54,950 bases of DNA, from NCBI RefSeq assembly GCF_026153205.1, contig NZ_JAPFBW010000039.1, positions 1-54,950 of the forward strand. Direction: 5' to 3'. Of this stretch, positions 36,638 through 45,641 are shown one piece after another. Position 1 is the stretch's first letter; each line of letters opens with the position of its first letter. Source of the DNA: Aquabacterium sp. A7-Y. GTDB taxonomy: Bacteria > Pseudomonadota > Gammaproteobacteria > Burkholderiales > Burkholderiaceae_C. The notes under the pieces were generated by a model, which was given only the letters and a program-made list of their open reading frames with translations, made no database searches and was not told the origin of the DNA. The position numbers and the translations under genes were made by a program.

Positions 36638-37477
36638 TCAGGCCGCCTGCATCATCGGGACCGGCGCCAGGCCCGGCGCCGGGTTTGCCGGGCGCCGCAG
36701 CACGGGTTCGGGGAACAGCTCGTCGGTCTGCCCGCCGTACAGCGCCTGCAGCCGCTCCATCGACAGCTCCGCGGTCGGACCGTCGAACACCACCTCGCCG
36801 GCGCGCAGCGCCACCGTGCGCGGGCAGTAGGCGAAGGCGTAGTCCACCTGGTGCAGCGAGACCACGACCGTCGCGCCGAACTCGCGGTTCACCGCCGCCA
36901 GCAGCTCCATCACGCGGCGGCTGGCGGTCGGGTCGAGCGATGCGATCGGTTCGTCGGCGAGCACGACCTTGGCACCCTGCACCAGCGCACGCGAGATGGC
37001 CGCACGCTGCTGCTGGCCGCCCGAGAGCGTCGATGCGCGTTGCCACGCGCAGGCCTCGATGCCGACGCGGCGCAAGGCATCGAGCGCGCGCTCGCGCTCC
37101 CCGGCCGGGAAGCTGCCCAGCAGCGTGCGCCACAGCGGCAGGCGGTGCAGGGCGCCGGCCATCACATTGGTCATCACCGGCAGGCGTTCGACCAGGTTGA
37201 ACTGCTGAAAAATGGTTGCGATGTCGGCGCGCAAGGCCCGCACCCGGGGCGACAGGCGGCCGGCGGACTGGAGCTCGCGGCCCAGCACCTGCACCGAGCC
37301 TTCGTCGGCCCGGTGCAGGCCGCACAGATGGCGCAGCAGCGTGGACTTGCCGGAACCGGACGCGCCCAGCAGCGCGACCATCTCGCCGGCCGAGACACGC
37401 AGGTCGACGCCGCGCAACGCGGGCTTCGCGCCGAAGCGCTTGCGCAAGGCCTTCACCTCGATCGCCGGATCGCTCAT
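36638..37477 (-). CDS. phnC: Phosphonate ABC transporter ATPase PhnC
   Basis: A 279-residue ATPase. Walker [10 protein letters not shown], signature [16 protein letters not shown] and Walker [15 protein letters not shown] are intact; the [21 protein letters not shown] block is typical of PhnC. ATG 37477 has a GGGAGA ribosome binding site 4-5 nt upstream; a further in-frame ATG at 37516 would place coding sequence over the operator. First gene of phnC-phnD-phnE-HD. Confidence 0.94.
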   Translation of the reverse strand: MSDPAIEVKALRKRFGAKPALRGVDLRVSAGEMVALLGASGSGKSTLLRHLCGLHRADEGSVQVLGRELQSAGRLSPRVRALRADIATIFQQFNLVERLPVMTNVMAGALHRLPLWRTLLGSFPAGERERALDALRRVGIEACAWQRASTLSGGQQQRAAISRALVQGAKVVLADEPIASLDPTASRRVMELLAAVNREFGATVVVSLHQVDYAFAYCPRTVALRAGEVVFDGPTAELSMERLQALYGGQTDELFPEPVLRRPANPAPGLAPVPMMQAA

Positions 37478-37512
37478 GGGGATCTCCCGGACAGAGTGGA
37501 CAACGGGGCGAA

Positions 37513-37524
37513 TCATCTAGATGA
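37513..37524. promoter_or_regulatory. Candidate PhnF operator upstream of phnC
   Basis: TCATCTAGATGA, a perfect 12-bp palindrome identical to the core of the palindrome in the phnF/phnG gap (15939-15952). It lies 36 nt upstream of phnC and between phnC and the divergent Rieske oxygenase gene, so it could control both. Confidence 0.75.
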
Positions 37525-37740
37525 CCCGTGACTGTCGCGTGAATTCGGTGTGACAGCGGGATGACGGGAGCGGCGGCCCCCTGCTTTTGGCGCCTGCCGC
37601 CAGCGGCACACCGGCCGAACCGGTTTAGGATGCCGGCAGGCTGCGGCGGCAGTTCGGCTCGCAGGACTTCATTTCCGCCTTCGGCAAGCGGCCGCGCTCG
37701 CGAGTCGGGATCGAAGGGGAGCCCGGACGAGGACAGCAAG

Positions 37741-38934
37741 ATGAACAACGCAACTCTGGCGGAGCTTCACGCCCGCATCGCCGCCGCCATCAACGGCGCG
37801 CAGCGCCAGCGCGAGCCGGGCAGCTGGTCGCCGGTGGAGCGTTACCTCAGCCGCAGCCGGTACGAGGCCGAGCGCATCGCCTTGCGCCGCTGCCCCCTGG
37901 CGGTCGGCGCGGCCGCCCGCCTGAAGTCGCCCGGCGACTGGTGGGCCACCACGGTCCACGGCGTGCCGGTGCTGTTGTGCCGTGGCGAGGAGGGCGAGCT
38001 GCGCGCCTTCATCAATGCCTGCCGGCACCGGGGCGCCGCGCTGGCGGCGGAGGGCGCCTGCGGCACCGGGCGCGAACGGTTTGTCTGTCCGTATCACAGC
38101 TGGACCTACGGCGCCGACGGCCGCTGCCTCGGGCGTCCCCACGAGAGCGATTTCGCCCATGCGCCGCGCGAGCAGTCGGCGCTGGTGCCGCTGCCCTGCG
38201 TGGAACGCTTCGGGCTGGTCTGGGTGGTCGCCAGTGTGCAGAGCGGCTTCGACTGGGACGGCTACTTCGGCCCCCTGGGGCGGGAGGTGGAGGCGCTCGG
38301 CTTCACGGCGGAGGCCACGGTCGCTCACGAACGTGGCCTGGAGCAGGCGTCGAACTGGAAGCTGCTGTTCGACGCGAACCTGGAGACCTACCACTTCGCC
38401 TATGCCCACCGCGGCACCATCGCCGCCCTGTTCCACGACAACGTGGTGGTGCACGACCGCTTCGGCGACCACCAGCGCCTGGTGCTGCCCAAGCGGGCCT
38501 TCAGCGCGCTGGCCGGGCCACCGGCGACGCTGGAAGCTTATGCCAAGGCCATCAACACGATCTACTTCTTTTTCCCGGCCACGCTGCTGCTGTGGGAGGG
38601 CGACCACCTGAACGGCTTCGCGGTGACACCCACCGGCGTGGACGCCTGTCGGGTCGACGGCTGGCTGGTGGTGCCGCAGCAGCACCGCAGCTCGCGCTCG
38701 CCGGCGTACTGGCAGCGCAACCTGGACGAGTTCTGGACCGTGCTCGGCGAGGACTACGCGCTGGCGGCCAGCATGCAGGCCGGGCTTGCCAGCGGGGCCA
38801 ACCAGGCCTTGTGTTTCGGCGCCAACGAGTTCGCCTGCGCGGCCTTTCACGCTTCGGTCGAGCGCATGCTCACCCTGGAGTGCCAAGCGGCGCTCCAGGG
38901 CGAGGCCGGCCTTCCTCAAGCGACCAGGGCCTGA
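37741..38934 (+). CDS. Rieske non-heme iron oxygenase, alpha subunit
   Basis: A 397-residue ring-hydroxylating-type oxygenase. The Rieske [2Fe-2S] ligands are C94-R-H96 and C116-P-Y-H119. The mononuclear iron site lies in SNWKLLFDANLETYHFAYAH, with H218 and H223 and bridging acidic residues around 211-215. Many relatives are N-demethylases or betaine/carnitine oxygenases rather than aromatic dioxygenases. No reductase gene is nearby. It is divergent from phnC across a phn-type palindrome, and its 3' end overlaps the convergent ABC ATPase gene by 19 nt. A role in oxidising a phosphonate or its amine part is inferred from position only. Confidence 0.88.
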   Translation: MNNATLAELHARIAAAINGAQRQREPGSWSPVERYLSRSRYEAERIALRRCPLAVGAAARLKSPGDWWATTVHGVPVLLCRGEEGELRAFINACRHRGAALAAEGACGTGRERFVCPYHSWTYGADGRCLGRPHESDFAHAPREQSALVPLPCVERFGLVWVVASVQSGFDWDGYFGPLGREVEALGFTAEATVAHERGLEQASNWKLLFDANLETYHFAYAHRGTIAALFHDNVVVHDRFGDHQRLVLPKRAFSALAGPPATLEAYAKAINTIYFFFPATLLLWEGDHLNGFAVTPTGVDACRVDGWLVVPQQHRSSRSPAYWQRNLDEFWTVLGEDYALAASMQAGLASGANQALCFGANEFACAAFHASVERMLTLECQAALQGEAGLPQATRA

Positions 38935-39980
38935 TCGACGAACACCCTCAGCTTGTCGACAGGCAGGCGCACCGTGGTTCGCTGCGGCGGCAGCGGCCGG
39001 TCGCGATCGAGCTTGAGCCTGGCGTGCGCCGTGCCGATGCGGAGCTCCAGGACCCGCACGCTGCCGTGGTCCTGCACGCCCAGCAGCTCGGCGGGCACCG
39101 CTTCCGGATCCCCGGGCTCGGCCAGGGTGAGGTGCTCGGGGCGGATGCCGATCTGGAAGGCGGCCGAGGGCGCGCGCGCGAGCCACCCCGCCGGCACCGG
39201 AACGGCGACGCCGCCGATGCGCAACTCCTCCTGCCCCAGCGCGGCGTCGAACAGGTTCATCGCGGGCGATCCGATGAAATAACCGACGTAGGTCGTGCTC
39301 GGCCGCTCGAACAGGTCCTCCGGCGTGCCGCGCTGCACGACCCGCCCGGCGGACATGACGACCACCTCGTGCGCGAAGGTCATGGCCTCGTTCTGGTCGT
39401 GCGTCACGTACACCACCGTCAGGCCCAGCCGGGTGCTGATCTCCTTGAGCTTGCGCCGCAGCTGGAATTTCAGCTGCGGGTCGATGACGGTCAGCGGCTC
39501 GTCCATCAGCAGCGCCGCGACATCGTCGCGCACCAGCCCGCGGCCGAGCGAGATCAGCTGCTTGGCGTCGGCGGTCAGACCGCGTGCGGGCCGGCCGAGG
39601 CGGTCCTGCAGGCCGAGCAGCGCGGCAATCTCCTCGACCCGCCCGGTGACGCGGGCCGAGGGCCAGCCGCGGCAGCGCAGCGGAAAGGCCAGGTTCTCGA
39701 ACACGCTCTTGAAGGGGTAGATCACCGGAAACTGGAAGACCTGGGCGATGTTGCGGCCGGCCGTCGGCTCCGCCGTGACGTCGCGGCCGTCGATCAGGAC
39801 GCGTCCCTCCGACGGCCGCAGCAGGCCGGAGATGATGTTGAGCATGGTGGTCTTGCCGCAGCCGGACGGGCCGAGCAGGGCGTAGCTGCGGCCGTCGCGC
39901 AGTTCCATCTCGAAGGGTTCGAGCGCGTAGGGGGCACTGCCGTAGCGGTGACCGATGCGCTCCAAGGTGATGCGTGCCAT
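38916..39980 (-). CDS. ABC transporter ATPase, GlpT-like
   Basis: A 354-residue sugar/polyol-type ABC ATPase. Walker A is GPSGCGKTT and Walker B LLMDEPLTVID. The ABC signature LSGGQ is replaced by LTADAKQ, which I recall as characteristic of the GlpT subunit of GlpSTPQV glycerol transporters. The C-terminal TOBE region (about 250-350) is present. It is the last gene of the operon and pairs with the GlpS-like ATPase 15 nt upstream. Its stop region overlaps the 3' end of the Rieske gene on the other strand. Confidence 0.9.
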   Translation of the reverse strand: MARITLERIGHRYGSAPYALEPFEMELRDGRSYALLGPSGCGKTTMLNIISGLLRPSEGRVLIDGRDVTAEPTAGRNIAQVFQFPVIYPFKSVFENLAFPLRCRGWPSARVTGRVEEIAALLGLQDRLGRPARGLTADAKQLISLGRGLVRDDVAALLMDEPLTVIDPQLKFQLRRKLKEISTRLGLTVVYVTHDQNEAMTFAHEVVVMSAGRVVQRGTPEDLFERPSTTYVGYFIGSPAMNLFDAALGQEELRIGGVAVPVPAGWLARAPSAAFQIGIRPEHLTLAEPGDPEAVPAELLGVQDHGSVRVLELRIGTAHARLKLDRDRPLPPQRTTVRLPVDKLRVFVDQALVA

Positions 39981-39995
39981 GGTGTGGTTGACTCC

Positions 39996-41057
39996 TCAGG
40001 GGGCGGCGACGAGCTGTCCGGCCGGCGCGAACGCGAACAGCCGCTGCAGCGACAGGCCGATCGGGATCCGGGCGCCGAGCTCGACGTCGTGGATTCCTTC
40101 GAGCTGCAGGGCGACGCTGCCGAAGGCCGTGTCGACGTGCAGGAAGGTCTCGGAGCCCGAGACCTCGGAGAATCCGAGCGAGCCGCTGATGCCGCTGCTC
40201 GGATCGATGTGCAGGTCCTTGGCGCGGATGCCGAAGCGGTACTCGCCCGGGGGCAGCTGGGCCAGGTGCACGGGCAGCGTCATCCGGGGGCCGCCGTTCA
40301 GCACGAGGGCACCCTCGGCGACCTGGCCGGGCAGGAAGTTCATCGGCGGATCGTTGACGATCTCGGCCACGGTGGTGGAGGCCGGCCGGTCGAACACCTC
40401 GGCCGGCGCGCCGGCCTGCAGGATGCGCCCCTCGTGCATCACCACCACGGCGTCGCCGAGCATCATTGCCTCGGCCGGCTCGGTGGTGGTGTAGACGACG
40501 ATGGTGTCCGAGGCGCCGGCCAGCAAGGCGCGGAACTCGCTGCGCAACTGCTCGCGCAGCTTGTAGTCGAGATTGACCAGCGGCTCGTCCAGCAGCAGCA
40601 GGCGCGCACCGCGGGCCAGCGCGCGGGCGAGCGCCACCCGCTGTTGCTGCCCGCCCGAGAGCTGCCCCGGGCGCCGCTGCTCGAAGCCGGTCAGGCCGAC
40701 CTTCTCCAGCATCTGGGCGACACGCTGTCGCAGCGCCGCATCGGCCATGCGGCGGCGCCGCAGGGGGAAGGCGACGTTCTCGAACACGCTGAGGTGCGGG
40801 TAGTTGATGAACTGCTGGTAGACCATGGCCACGTCGCGCTGCCAGACCGGGGTGTCGGCGAGCGACCGGCCGTCGAGGCGGATGGCGCCGCGGTCGGGCG
40901 CCTGCAGCCCGGCGAGGGTGCGCAGCAGGGTGGTCTTGCCGGCCAGCGTGCGGCCGATCACGGTGGTCAGCTGGCCGGGGCGGAACTGCATCGCGAGGTC
41001 GTCGAGATGCGCCACACCGTCGCGCTCCAGGTGCAGCTGGTCGATGCTCAAAGTCAT
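39996..41057 (-). CDS. ABC transporter ATPase, GlpS-like
   Basis: A 353-residue ATPase. Walker A is the unusual GRTLAGKT, typical in my recollection of GlpS. The signature [16 protein letters not shown] and Walker B LLLLDEPLVNLD are normal, followed by a regulatory C-terminal domain. It probably forms a heterodimer with the GlpT-like ATPase, so that one composite site has the degenerate signature. Confidence 0.9.
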   Translation of the reverse strand: MTLSIDQLHLERDGVAHLDDLAMQFRPGQLTTVIGRTLAGKTTLLRTLAGLQAPDRGAIRLDGRSLADTPVWQRDVAMVYQQFINYPHLSVFENVAFPLRRRRMADAALRQRVAQMLEKVGLTGFEQRRPGQLSGGQQQRVALARALARGARLLLLDEPLVNLDYKLREQLRSEFRALLAGASDTIVVYTTTEPAEAMMLGDAVVVMHEGRILQAGAPAEVFDRPASTTVAEIVNDPPMNFLPGQVAEGALVLNGGPRMTLPVHLAQLPPGEYRFGIRAKDLHIDPSSGISGSLGFSEVSGSETFLHVDTAFGSVALQLEGIHDVELGARIPIGLSLQRLFAFAPAGQLVAAP

Positions 41058-41069
41058 GCCCGTGCTCCT

Positions 41070-41915
41070 TCAACGCACCGCGCCGGCCAGCGTGCCGCGC
41101 GACAGGAAACCTTCGACCCAGAAGGCAATGGCCACCAGCGGCGCGACCGAGACCAGGGCCGAGGCCGAGAGGCTCCACCACGGCGTGACCGAGGAGTTGA
41201 GCGCCACCACCGCGACGGGCAGCAGCTGCGTGTCGGTGAAGGTGAGGGTGAAGGCGAAAAAGAAGTCGTTCCAGCCGAAGATGATGCAGAACAGGGTCGC
41301 CACGATGATGCCGGGCAGGCTGTTGGGCAGCACCACGCGGAAGAAGGCACCTAAGGGGGTGCAGCCGTCGAGCATCGCCATCTCGTCGATGGCACGCGGC
41401 ACGTTGTTGAAGAAGTCGATCATCACCCACACCGCGATCGGCAGCAGCAGCGCGATGTAGACGAGGATCAGGCCCAGTTTCGTATCGAGCAGCTGCAGGA
41501 ACTGCAGCATCAGGAAAAAGGGGATCGCGAGCACGATGGGCGGCATGATGCGCTGGGAGATGAAAAAGAACACCAGATCGCCGTTCCTGACGAAACCGGC
41601 CCGGTAGCTGAAGCGGGACAGGCCGTAGGCCGCCAGCGTTCCCAGCACGATGCTGATCGCGCTGGCGCTCAAGGTGACGATGGCGCTGTCGAGGTAGGGG
41701 CCGACGATGTCGATGCCGCCGGTGGCGCCGAACAGGTGGCGCCATCCGTCCAGCGAGGGCTGGTACTGCAGCCAGGGGAGGTAGGTGGGCCCCCCGGTGA
41801 CGCCGGCCGAGGTCTTGAAGCTGGTGGTCGCCGCCCACAGGAAGGGGGCGACGACAAACGCGGACCACAGCACGATGGCGGCGTACTTGAGCAGGGTGTA
41901 GAGCTTGGGTTTCAT
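41070..41915 (-). CDS. ABC transporter permease, GlpQ-like (MalG type)
   Basis: A 281-residue inner-membrane permease with about six helices. The EAA loop is EMAMLDGCTPLGAFFRVVLPNSLPG-like (MLDGCTPLGAFFRVVLP). ATG 41915 overlaps the stop of the upstream permease (ATGA); the frame continues upstream only as a shadow of that gene. It partners the 293-residue permease. Confidence 0.92.
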   Translation of the reverse strand: MKPKLYTLLKYAAIVLWSAFVVAPFLWAATTSFKTSAGVTGGPTYLPWLQYQPSLDGWRHLFGATGGIDIVGPYLDSAIVTLSASAISIVLGTLAAYGLSRFSYRAGFVRNGDLVFFFISQRIMPPIVLAIPFFLMLQFLQLLDTKLGLILVYIALLLPIAVWVMIDFFNNVPRAIDEMAMLDGCTPLGAFFRVVLPNSLPGIIVATLFCIIFGWNDFFFAFTLTFTDTQLLPVAVVALNSSVTPWWSLSASALVSVAPLVAIAFWVEGFLSRGTLAGAVR

Positions 41916-42793
41916 GCGCCTTCTCCGTGTGCAAAGCGCGCCAGCAGCTTGGCGATCAGCGTGAGCGCCAGCGTCATCACGACCAGATAGGTGATCGACA
42001 AGGCCGAGCCGTAGCCGATCTCGAAGTCGCGCAGGCCGCGGATGTAGATGTAGTAGCCCGAGGTCTCGGTCGCGGTGCCGGGTCCGCCCGAGGTCAGCAC
42101 ATAGATGGTGTCCATGATCTTGGAAGCTTCGATGAGGCGGATGACGATGGCGCCCACCGACACCGGCATCAGCGAGGGCCAGGTGACGTTGAAGAAGGTG
42201 CGGACCGGGCCGGCACCGTCGATGGCCGCGGCCAGGAAAGGTTCGCGCGGCAGGCTGAGCAGGCCGGCCAGCAGCAGCAGGAACATGAAGGGTGTCCACT
42301 GCCAGATCTCGACGATCATCACGCTGGCGAGTGCCGGCCCATGAGCGCTGAGCCATGGGACCGGCTCGATGCCGACGGCCGCGAGCAGGTGGTTGGCCGG
42401 GCCCAGCGACTCGTGCAGCAGCGTGCGCCAGACCACCGACATCACCACCGGGGTGGTCATCATCGGGATCAGGAACAGCACGCGGAAAAAGCGCTTCAAA
42501 CGCACCTCGCGCCAGACCAGCAAGGCCAGCCCGAGGCCGAGCAGGTATTCGATCGTCACCGTGGCGACGGCGATCAGCGCGAGCCGCGCAAACGCTTCCC
42601 AGAAGCGCTGGTCCTGCAGCACCGCGGCGTAGTTGGACAGGCCGGTGCCGTTCAGGCCGGGCGTCACCGCGTCCCAGCTGGTGAAGCTCGCCACGATGGT
42701 GAAGAGCAGCGGGAACAGGATGATCGCGACGAGGATGAGCAGGCCGGGCAGCAGAAAGGCGAGCTTGTAGCTCCGGAACCAAAAACCGTTCAT
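41912..42793 (-). CDS. ABC transporter permease, GlpP-like (MalF type)
   Basis: A 293-residue permease with about six helices. Its EAA loop reads AAIDGAGPVRTFFNVTWP, and a helix with LTSGGPGTATET precedes the last membrane spans, typical of carbohydrate uptake permeases. It starts 64 nt after the binding-protein gene, with a strong hairpin in that gap. Confidence 0.92.
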   Translation of the reverse strand: MNGFWFRSYKLAFLLPGLLILVAIILFPLLFTIVASFTSWDAVTPGLNGTGLSNYAAVLQDQRFWEAFARLALIAVATVTIEYLLGLGLALLVWREVRLKRFFRVLFLIPMMTTPVVMSVVWRTLLHESLGPANHLLAAVGIEPVPWLSAHGPALASVMIVEIWQWTPFMFLLLLAGLLSLPREPFLAAAIDGAGPVRTFFNVTWPSLMPVSVGAIVIRLIEASKIMDTIYVLTSGGPGTATETSGYYIYIRGLRDFEIGYGSALSITYLVVMTLALTLIAKLLARFAHGEGA

Positions 42794-42818
42794 GGAAGGT
42801 GTCCAGCAAGGGGAGGGG

Positions 42819-42841
42819 GCACCGGCGCCAGGCGCCGGTGC
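42819..42841 (-). repeat. Hairpin between binding-protein and permease genes
   Basis: GCACCGGCGCC (42819-42829) and GGCGCCGGTGC (42831-42841) are perfect reverse complements separated by one base. There is no T-tract. In ABC operons hairpins at this position often stabilise the binding-protein mRNA and lower permease expression. Confidence 0.6.
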
Positions 42842-42857
42842 GCTCGGGAGCCGGGGC

Positions 42858-44420
42858 TCAGCGGCCGCGGTCCTCCAGGGCCACGACCTTGGCGTAGGCG
42901 TCGCGGACCTTGTCGACGCCGATCTTGCGCACGATCTCCTGCCACTTCTTCGCCACGCCGTCGAGCGCCTCCTGCGGCGACTTCTGGCCCGCCATCGCCT
43001 CGGCCACGCCGTTGGCCAGGGTGGACATGAACTGGTTCACGCCGGGCACGCGCAGGTCGAACACGCGGTTGTTGCTGCGGTCCATGCGCGACAGGGTGTC
43101 AACGTAGGACTGCGCCACCTTGGCCTCCCAGCCCAGCTTGTCCTGCCAGTAGGCCGGATCGAACTGACCGCCCCGGTAGGGGTTGACGCCGAAGCGGCCG
43201 ATCTGCAGGTCGAGGTAGGCGTTGGCCTCGTTGGAGAAGAAGCACAGGAAGTCGAAGGCCATGTCCTGGTTCTTCGAGGCCTTGTTCACGCCCGAGGTCC
43301 AGCCCCAGGTGATGTAGGGCGGCGCGTTGGGCACGTCGAAGCGGTCCCAGGTCTTGGTGACGCGGTTCCACACCTCGCGCGAGCCCGGCAGCGGCGCGGC
43401 CAGCACCTTGTTGCGGATCGGGTTGCCCGGCTCCATGGCCTGGATGAAGGCGTCGTCCCAGCTGTAGCTCATCAGCGCCTGGCCGCCGCCGAAGGAGAAG
43501 ATCTCGTCGCCGAGGCCGAAGCTGTTGCCGCCGGGCGGGAAGGCCTTCTGCGCATCGATGAACATCTGCAGCGCCTTGACCCAGCCGGGGTTGTTGACCT
43601 GCGGCTCCATGGTCTTCAGGTCGAAGAAGAAGCCGCCCTTGACCTTGGGGTTCTTGGCATAGGCGGCGGTGCGGCTGAGGAAGGCCGAGAACATCAGGTC
43701 GTCGCGCTTGGTCACCTCGGCGCTGCCGTAGTGTTTCTTGCCGTCGCCGGCCCAGTCCCAGCCCGAGAAGTACTTCGCCACCTGGTTGTAGTCCTCCCAG
43801 GTCGCCGGCACCTCCAGCTTGCGGCCGGTGTCCTTGAGGAAGCGTGCCTGCATGGCCGGGTTGTCGAAGACATCGGCGCGCAGCTTCATGTAGTGGCGGT
43901 CCCCGTCCACCGGGTACTGCAGCATCTGCTCGCCCCAGGTGGCGACGTCGCGGTAGTTGGGCGTGACGTCCTTCATGCCGCCGGCCTGCAGGTAGGTCGC
44001 CGGCACCGGCGCGAGGAAGCTGTGCAGGTCGCCGATCCACAGCGAGGGGTAGAACATCGCGTCGTAGGCCGCCTGGCGCGTCTGCAGCGGGATCATGATG
44101 CGCTGGTACAGGTCGCCGAAGGGCACGTGCACGACGTCGACCTTGGCGCCGGTCAGGTCCTGGAACTGCTTGGCGTGCAGGTCGGTCGGCTCGCCCATCA
44201 CCGGCACGGCGTGCGTGATCACGCGCAAGGTGCGGCCGCGGTAGTTCTTCTTGGCGATGGCCGCATGGGAGCAGACGCCGGGCACGTCCGGCGCGCTGCC
44301 GTACTTGGCATAGTCGCCGTACTTCGAATAGTCGACCGCGGGCGCAGCGGCGGTCTGGGCGGCGGCCGGCGTCAGCGCAACCGCAGCGGCCAGGGCCAGG
44401 CATTGAAGATGCGTTTTCAT
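42858..44420 (-). CDS. ABC transporter substrate-binding protein, GlpV-like
   Basis: A 520-residue periplasmic solute-binding protein with a signal peptide (1-21, ending TPAAAQ). The core has GRTLRVITHAVPVMGEPTDL, PFGDLYQRIMIPLQTRQAAYDA-like blocks (in part), FSFGGGQALMSYSWDDAF and a family-typical WGWTSGVNKASKN. It is longer than maltose-type proteins and agrees with the large binding proteins of GlpSTPQV-type systems. AGGAGAC provides the ribosome binding site. It follows the alcohol dehydrogenase by 44 nt. The ligand is probably glycerol or another small polyol/alcohol. Confidence 0.88.
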   Translation of the reverse strand: MKTHLQCLALAAAVALTPAAAQTAAAPAVDYSKYGDYAKYGSAPDVPGVCSHAAIAKKNYRGRTLRVITHAVPVMGEPTDLHAKQFQDLTGAKVDVVHVPFGDLYQRIMIPLQTRQAAYDAMFYPSLWIGDLHSFLAPVPATYLQAGGMKDVTPNYRDVATWGEQMLQYPVDGDRHYMKLRADVFDNPAMQARFLKDTGRKLEVPATWEDYNQVAKYFSGWDWAGDGKKHYGSAEVTKRDDLMFSAFLSRTAAYAKNPKVKGGFFFDLKTMEPQVNNPGWVKALQMFIDAQKAFPPGGNSFGLGDEIFSFGGGQALMSYSWDDAFIQAMEPGNPIRNKVLAAPLPGSREVWNRVTKTWDRFDVPNAPPYITWGWTSGVNKASKNQDMAFDFLCFFSNEANAYLDLQIGRFGVNPYRGGQFDPAYWQDKLGWEAKVAQSYVDTLSRMDRSNNRVFDLRVPGVNQFMSTLANGVAEAMAGQKSPQEALDGVAKKWQEIVRKIGVDKVRDAYAKVVALEDRGR

Positions 44421-44464
44421 GGTTTGTCTCCTCTTGGGTATGGGTGTTGTTGTGCAGCAGACCG

Positions 44465-45517
44465 TCAGGGAATGAGGACGGCGCGGCCGTGGATCTTTCC
44501 GTGGTGCAGATCCTTCAGGGCCTGGTTGGCGTCGGCGAGCTTGTAGTGCACCGTCGCCAGGTCGACCAGGCCGCGGTCGGCCAGCGCCATCAGCTCGATC
44601 AGCTCGGCCCAGGTGCCGACGAGGTTGCCGATGATGTTCTTCTCGGTGAACACCATGTCGACGCTGGGCACCCGGATGTCCTCGCCGTAGCCGACCACGT
44701 AGTAGCTGCCCATGGGCCGGGTCATCGCCAGGCCCTTGGAGGTGGTGCCCTTTTCGCCGACGAAGTCGATGACCGCCTCGGCGCCCTTGCCGCCAGTGAG
44801 TGCCAGCACCGCCTCGACCTCGTTGCCGTCGGCCTTGACGAGGTAGTCGGCGCCGCTTTTCTTGGCCAGTGCCAGCGACGCGTCGGACAGGTCGACCACG
44901 ATGATGTCGGCCGCGCACATGGCCTTCAGGCACTGGATGCCGATATGGCCCAGGCCGCCGGCGCCGATGATCACGCAGCGCTCGCCGGGCAGGAGGTGCC
45001 GCGAGGCCTTTTTCACCGCGCGGTAGGCGGTCAGGCCGGCGTCGGCATAGGGCGCCACGTCCTTGGGCGACAGCGTCGCGGGCAGGGGAACGATGTTGCG
45101 CTGCGAGGTCGCGAGGAATTCGGCATAGCCGCCCTGGCTGTCGAGCCCCGGGAACTTGCCCTCGCCGTGCATGTCGTGGCCGCGCCGGCAGGCCAGGCAG
45201 GTGCCGCCGGTGATCTTGGGATGCACGATCACCGGGTCGCCGACCTGCAGCCCCTCGACCTCGCTGCCGACCTCCTCGATCCAGCCGGCGTTTTCATGGC
45301 CGATGATGAGGGGCAGCAGCTGGTCGCCGGTGGGGTCCAGGTGCGGCCTCCACACGCCTTCGATGATGTGCAGGTCGGTGCGGCAGACGCCGGCGCCGCC
45401 GATGCGCACGATCACGTCGGTCGATTTCTCGATGCGCGGATCCGGAACCTCCTCGTAGTCGACCCAGCGCTCGGCGGTCAGCGATTCGTCGTACTGCTTG
45501 AGAACTTGTGCCTTCAT
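44465..45517 (-). CDS. Zinc-dependent NAD alcohol dehydrogenase
   Basis: A 350-residue medium-chain alcohol dehydrogenase. The catalytic zinc site is seen in GGAGVCRTDLHIIEG and GHENAGWIEEVG. The NAD-binding motif is IIGAGGLGHIGIQ, followed by an acidic Asp (VVDLSD) favouring NAD. The structural zinc lobe is odd: only CLACRRGHDMHG remains and the usual four-cysteine cluster is incomplete. ATG 45517 has GGAGGAG upstream. It is the first gene of the operon and starts about 59 nt after the -12 element of a sigma54 promoter. Confidence 0.92.
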   Translation of the reverse strand: MKAQVLKQYDESLTAERWVDYEEVPDPRIEKSTDVIVRIGGAGVCRTDLHIIEGVWRPHLDPTGDQLLPLIIGHENAGWIEEVGSEVEGLQVGDPVIVHPKITGGTCLACRRGHDMHGEGKFPGLDSQGGYAEFLATSQRNIVPLPATLSPKDVAPYADAGLTAYRAVKKASRHLLPGERCVIIGAGGLGHIGIQCLKAMCAADIIVVDLSDASLALAKKSGADYLVKADGNEVEAVLALTGGKGAEAVIDFVGEKGTTSKGLAMTRPMGSYYVVGYGEDIRVPSVDMVFTEKNIIGNLVGTWAELIELMALADRGLVDLATVHYKLADANQALKDLHHGKIHGRAVLIP

Positions 45518-45574
45518 AAAGCTCCTCCGATCACACGCCCCCATCCCTTGGGGGCGACTGTGTCGGGCGCTTTT

Positions 45575-45590
45575 CGCAGGCTCCGTGCCA
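45575..45590 (-). promoter_or_regulatory. Sigma54 promoter of the alcohol dehydrogenase/ABC operon
   Basis: On the minus strand TGGCACG-GAGC-CTGCG matches the consensus TGGCACG-N4-TTGCA. The invariant GG (45589-45588) and GC (45577-45576) are exactly 10 nt apart. It faces the alcohol dehydrogenase gene, and an AcoR-type sigma54 activator is encoded divergently. Confidence 0.8.
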
Positions 45591-45641
45591 GCCGTGCGGC
45601 TCCTTTCAAATCAAGGACTTAGCCCGGATCGCAGGGGCCTT

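Noticed and set aside
37669..41934. 1421-codon minus-strand frame over the Rieske and ABC genes
   Set aside because: It is a shadow in another frame of several genes with strong motifs; no coherent domains.
42858..44933. 691-residue binding protein using the upstream start
   Set aside because: The extra N-terminal part is a shadow of the alcohol dehydrogenase; ATG 44420 gives a signal peptide and a good ribosome binding site.
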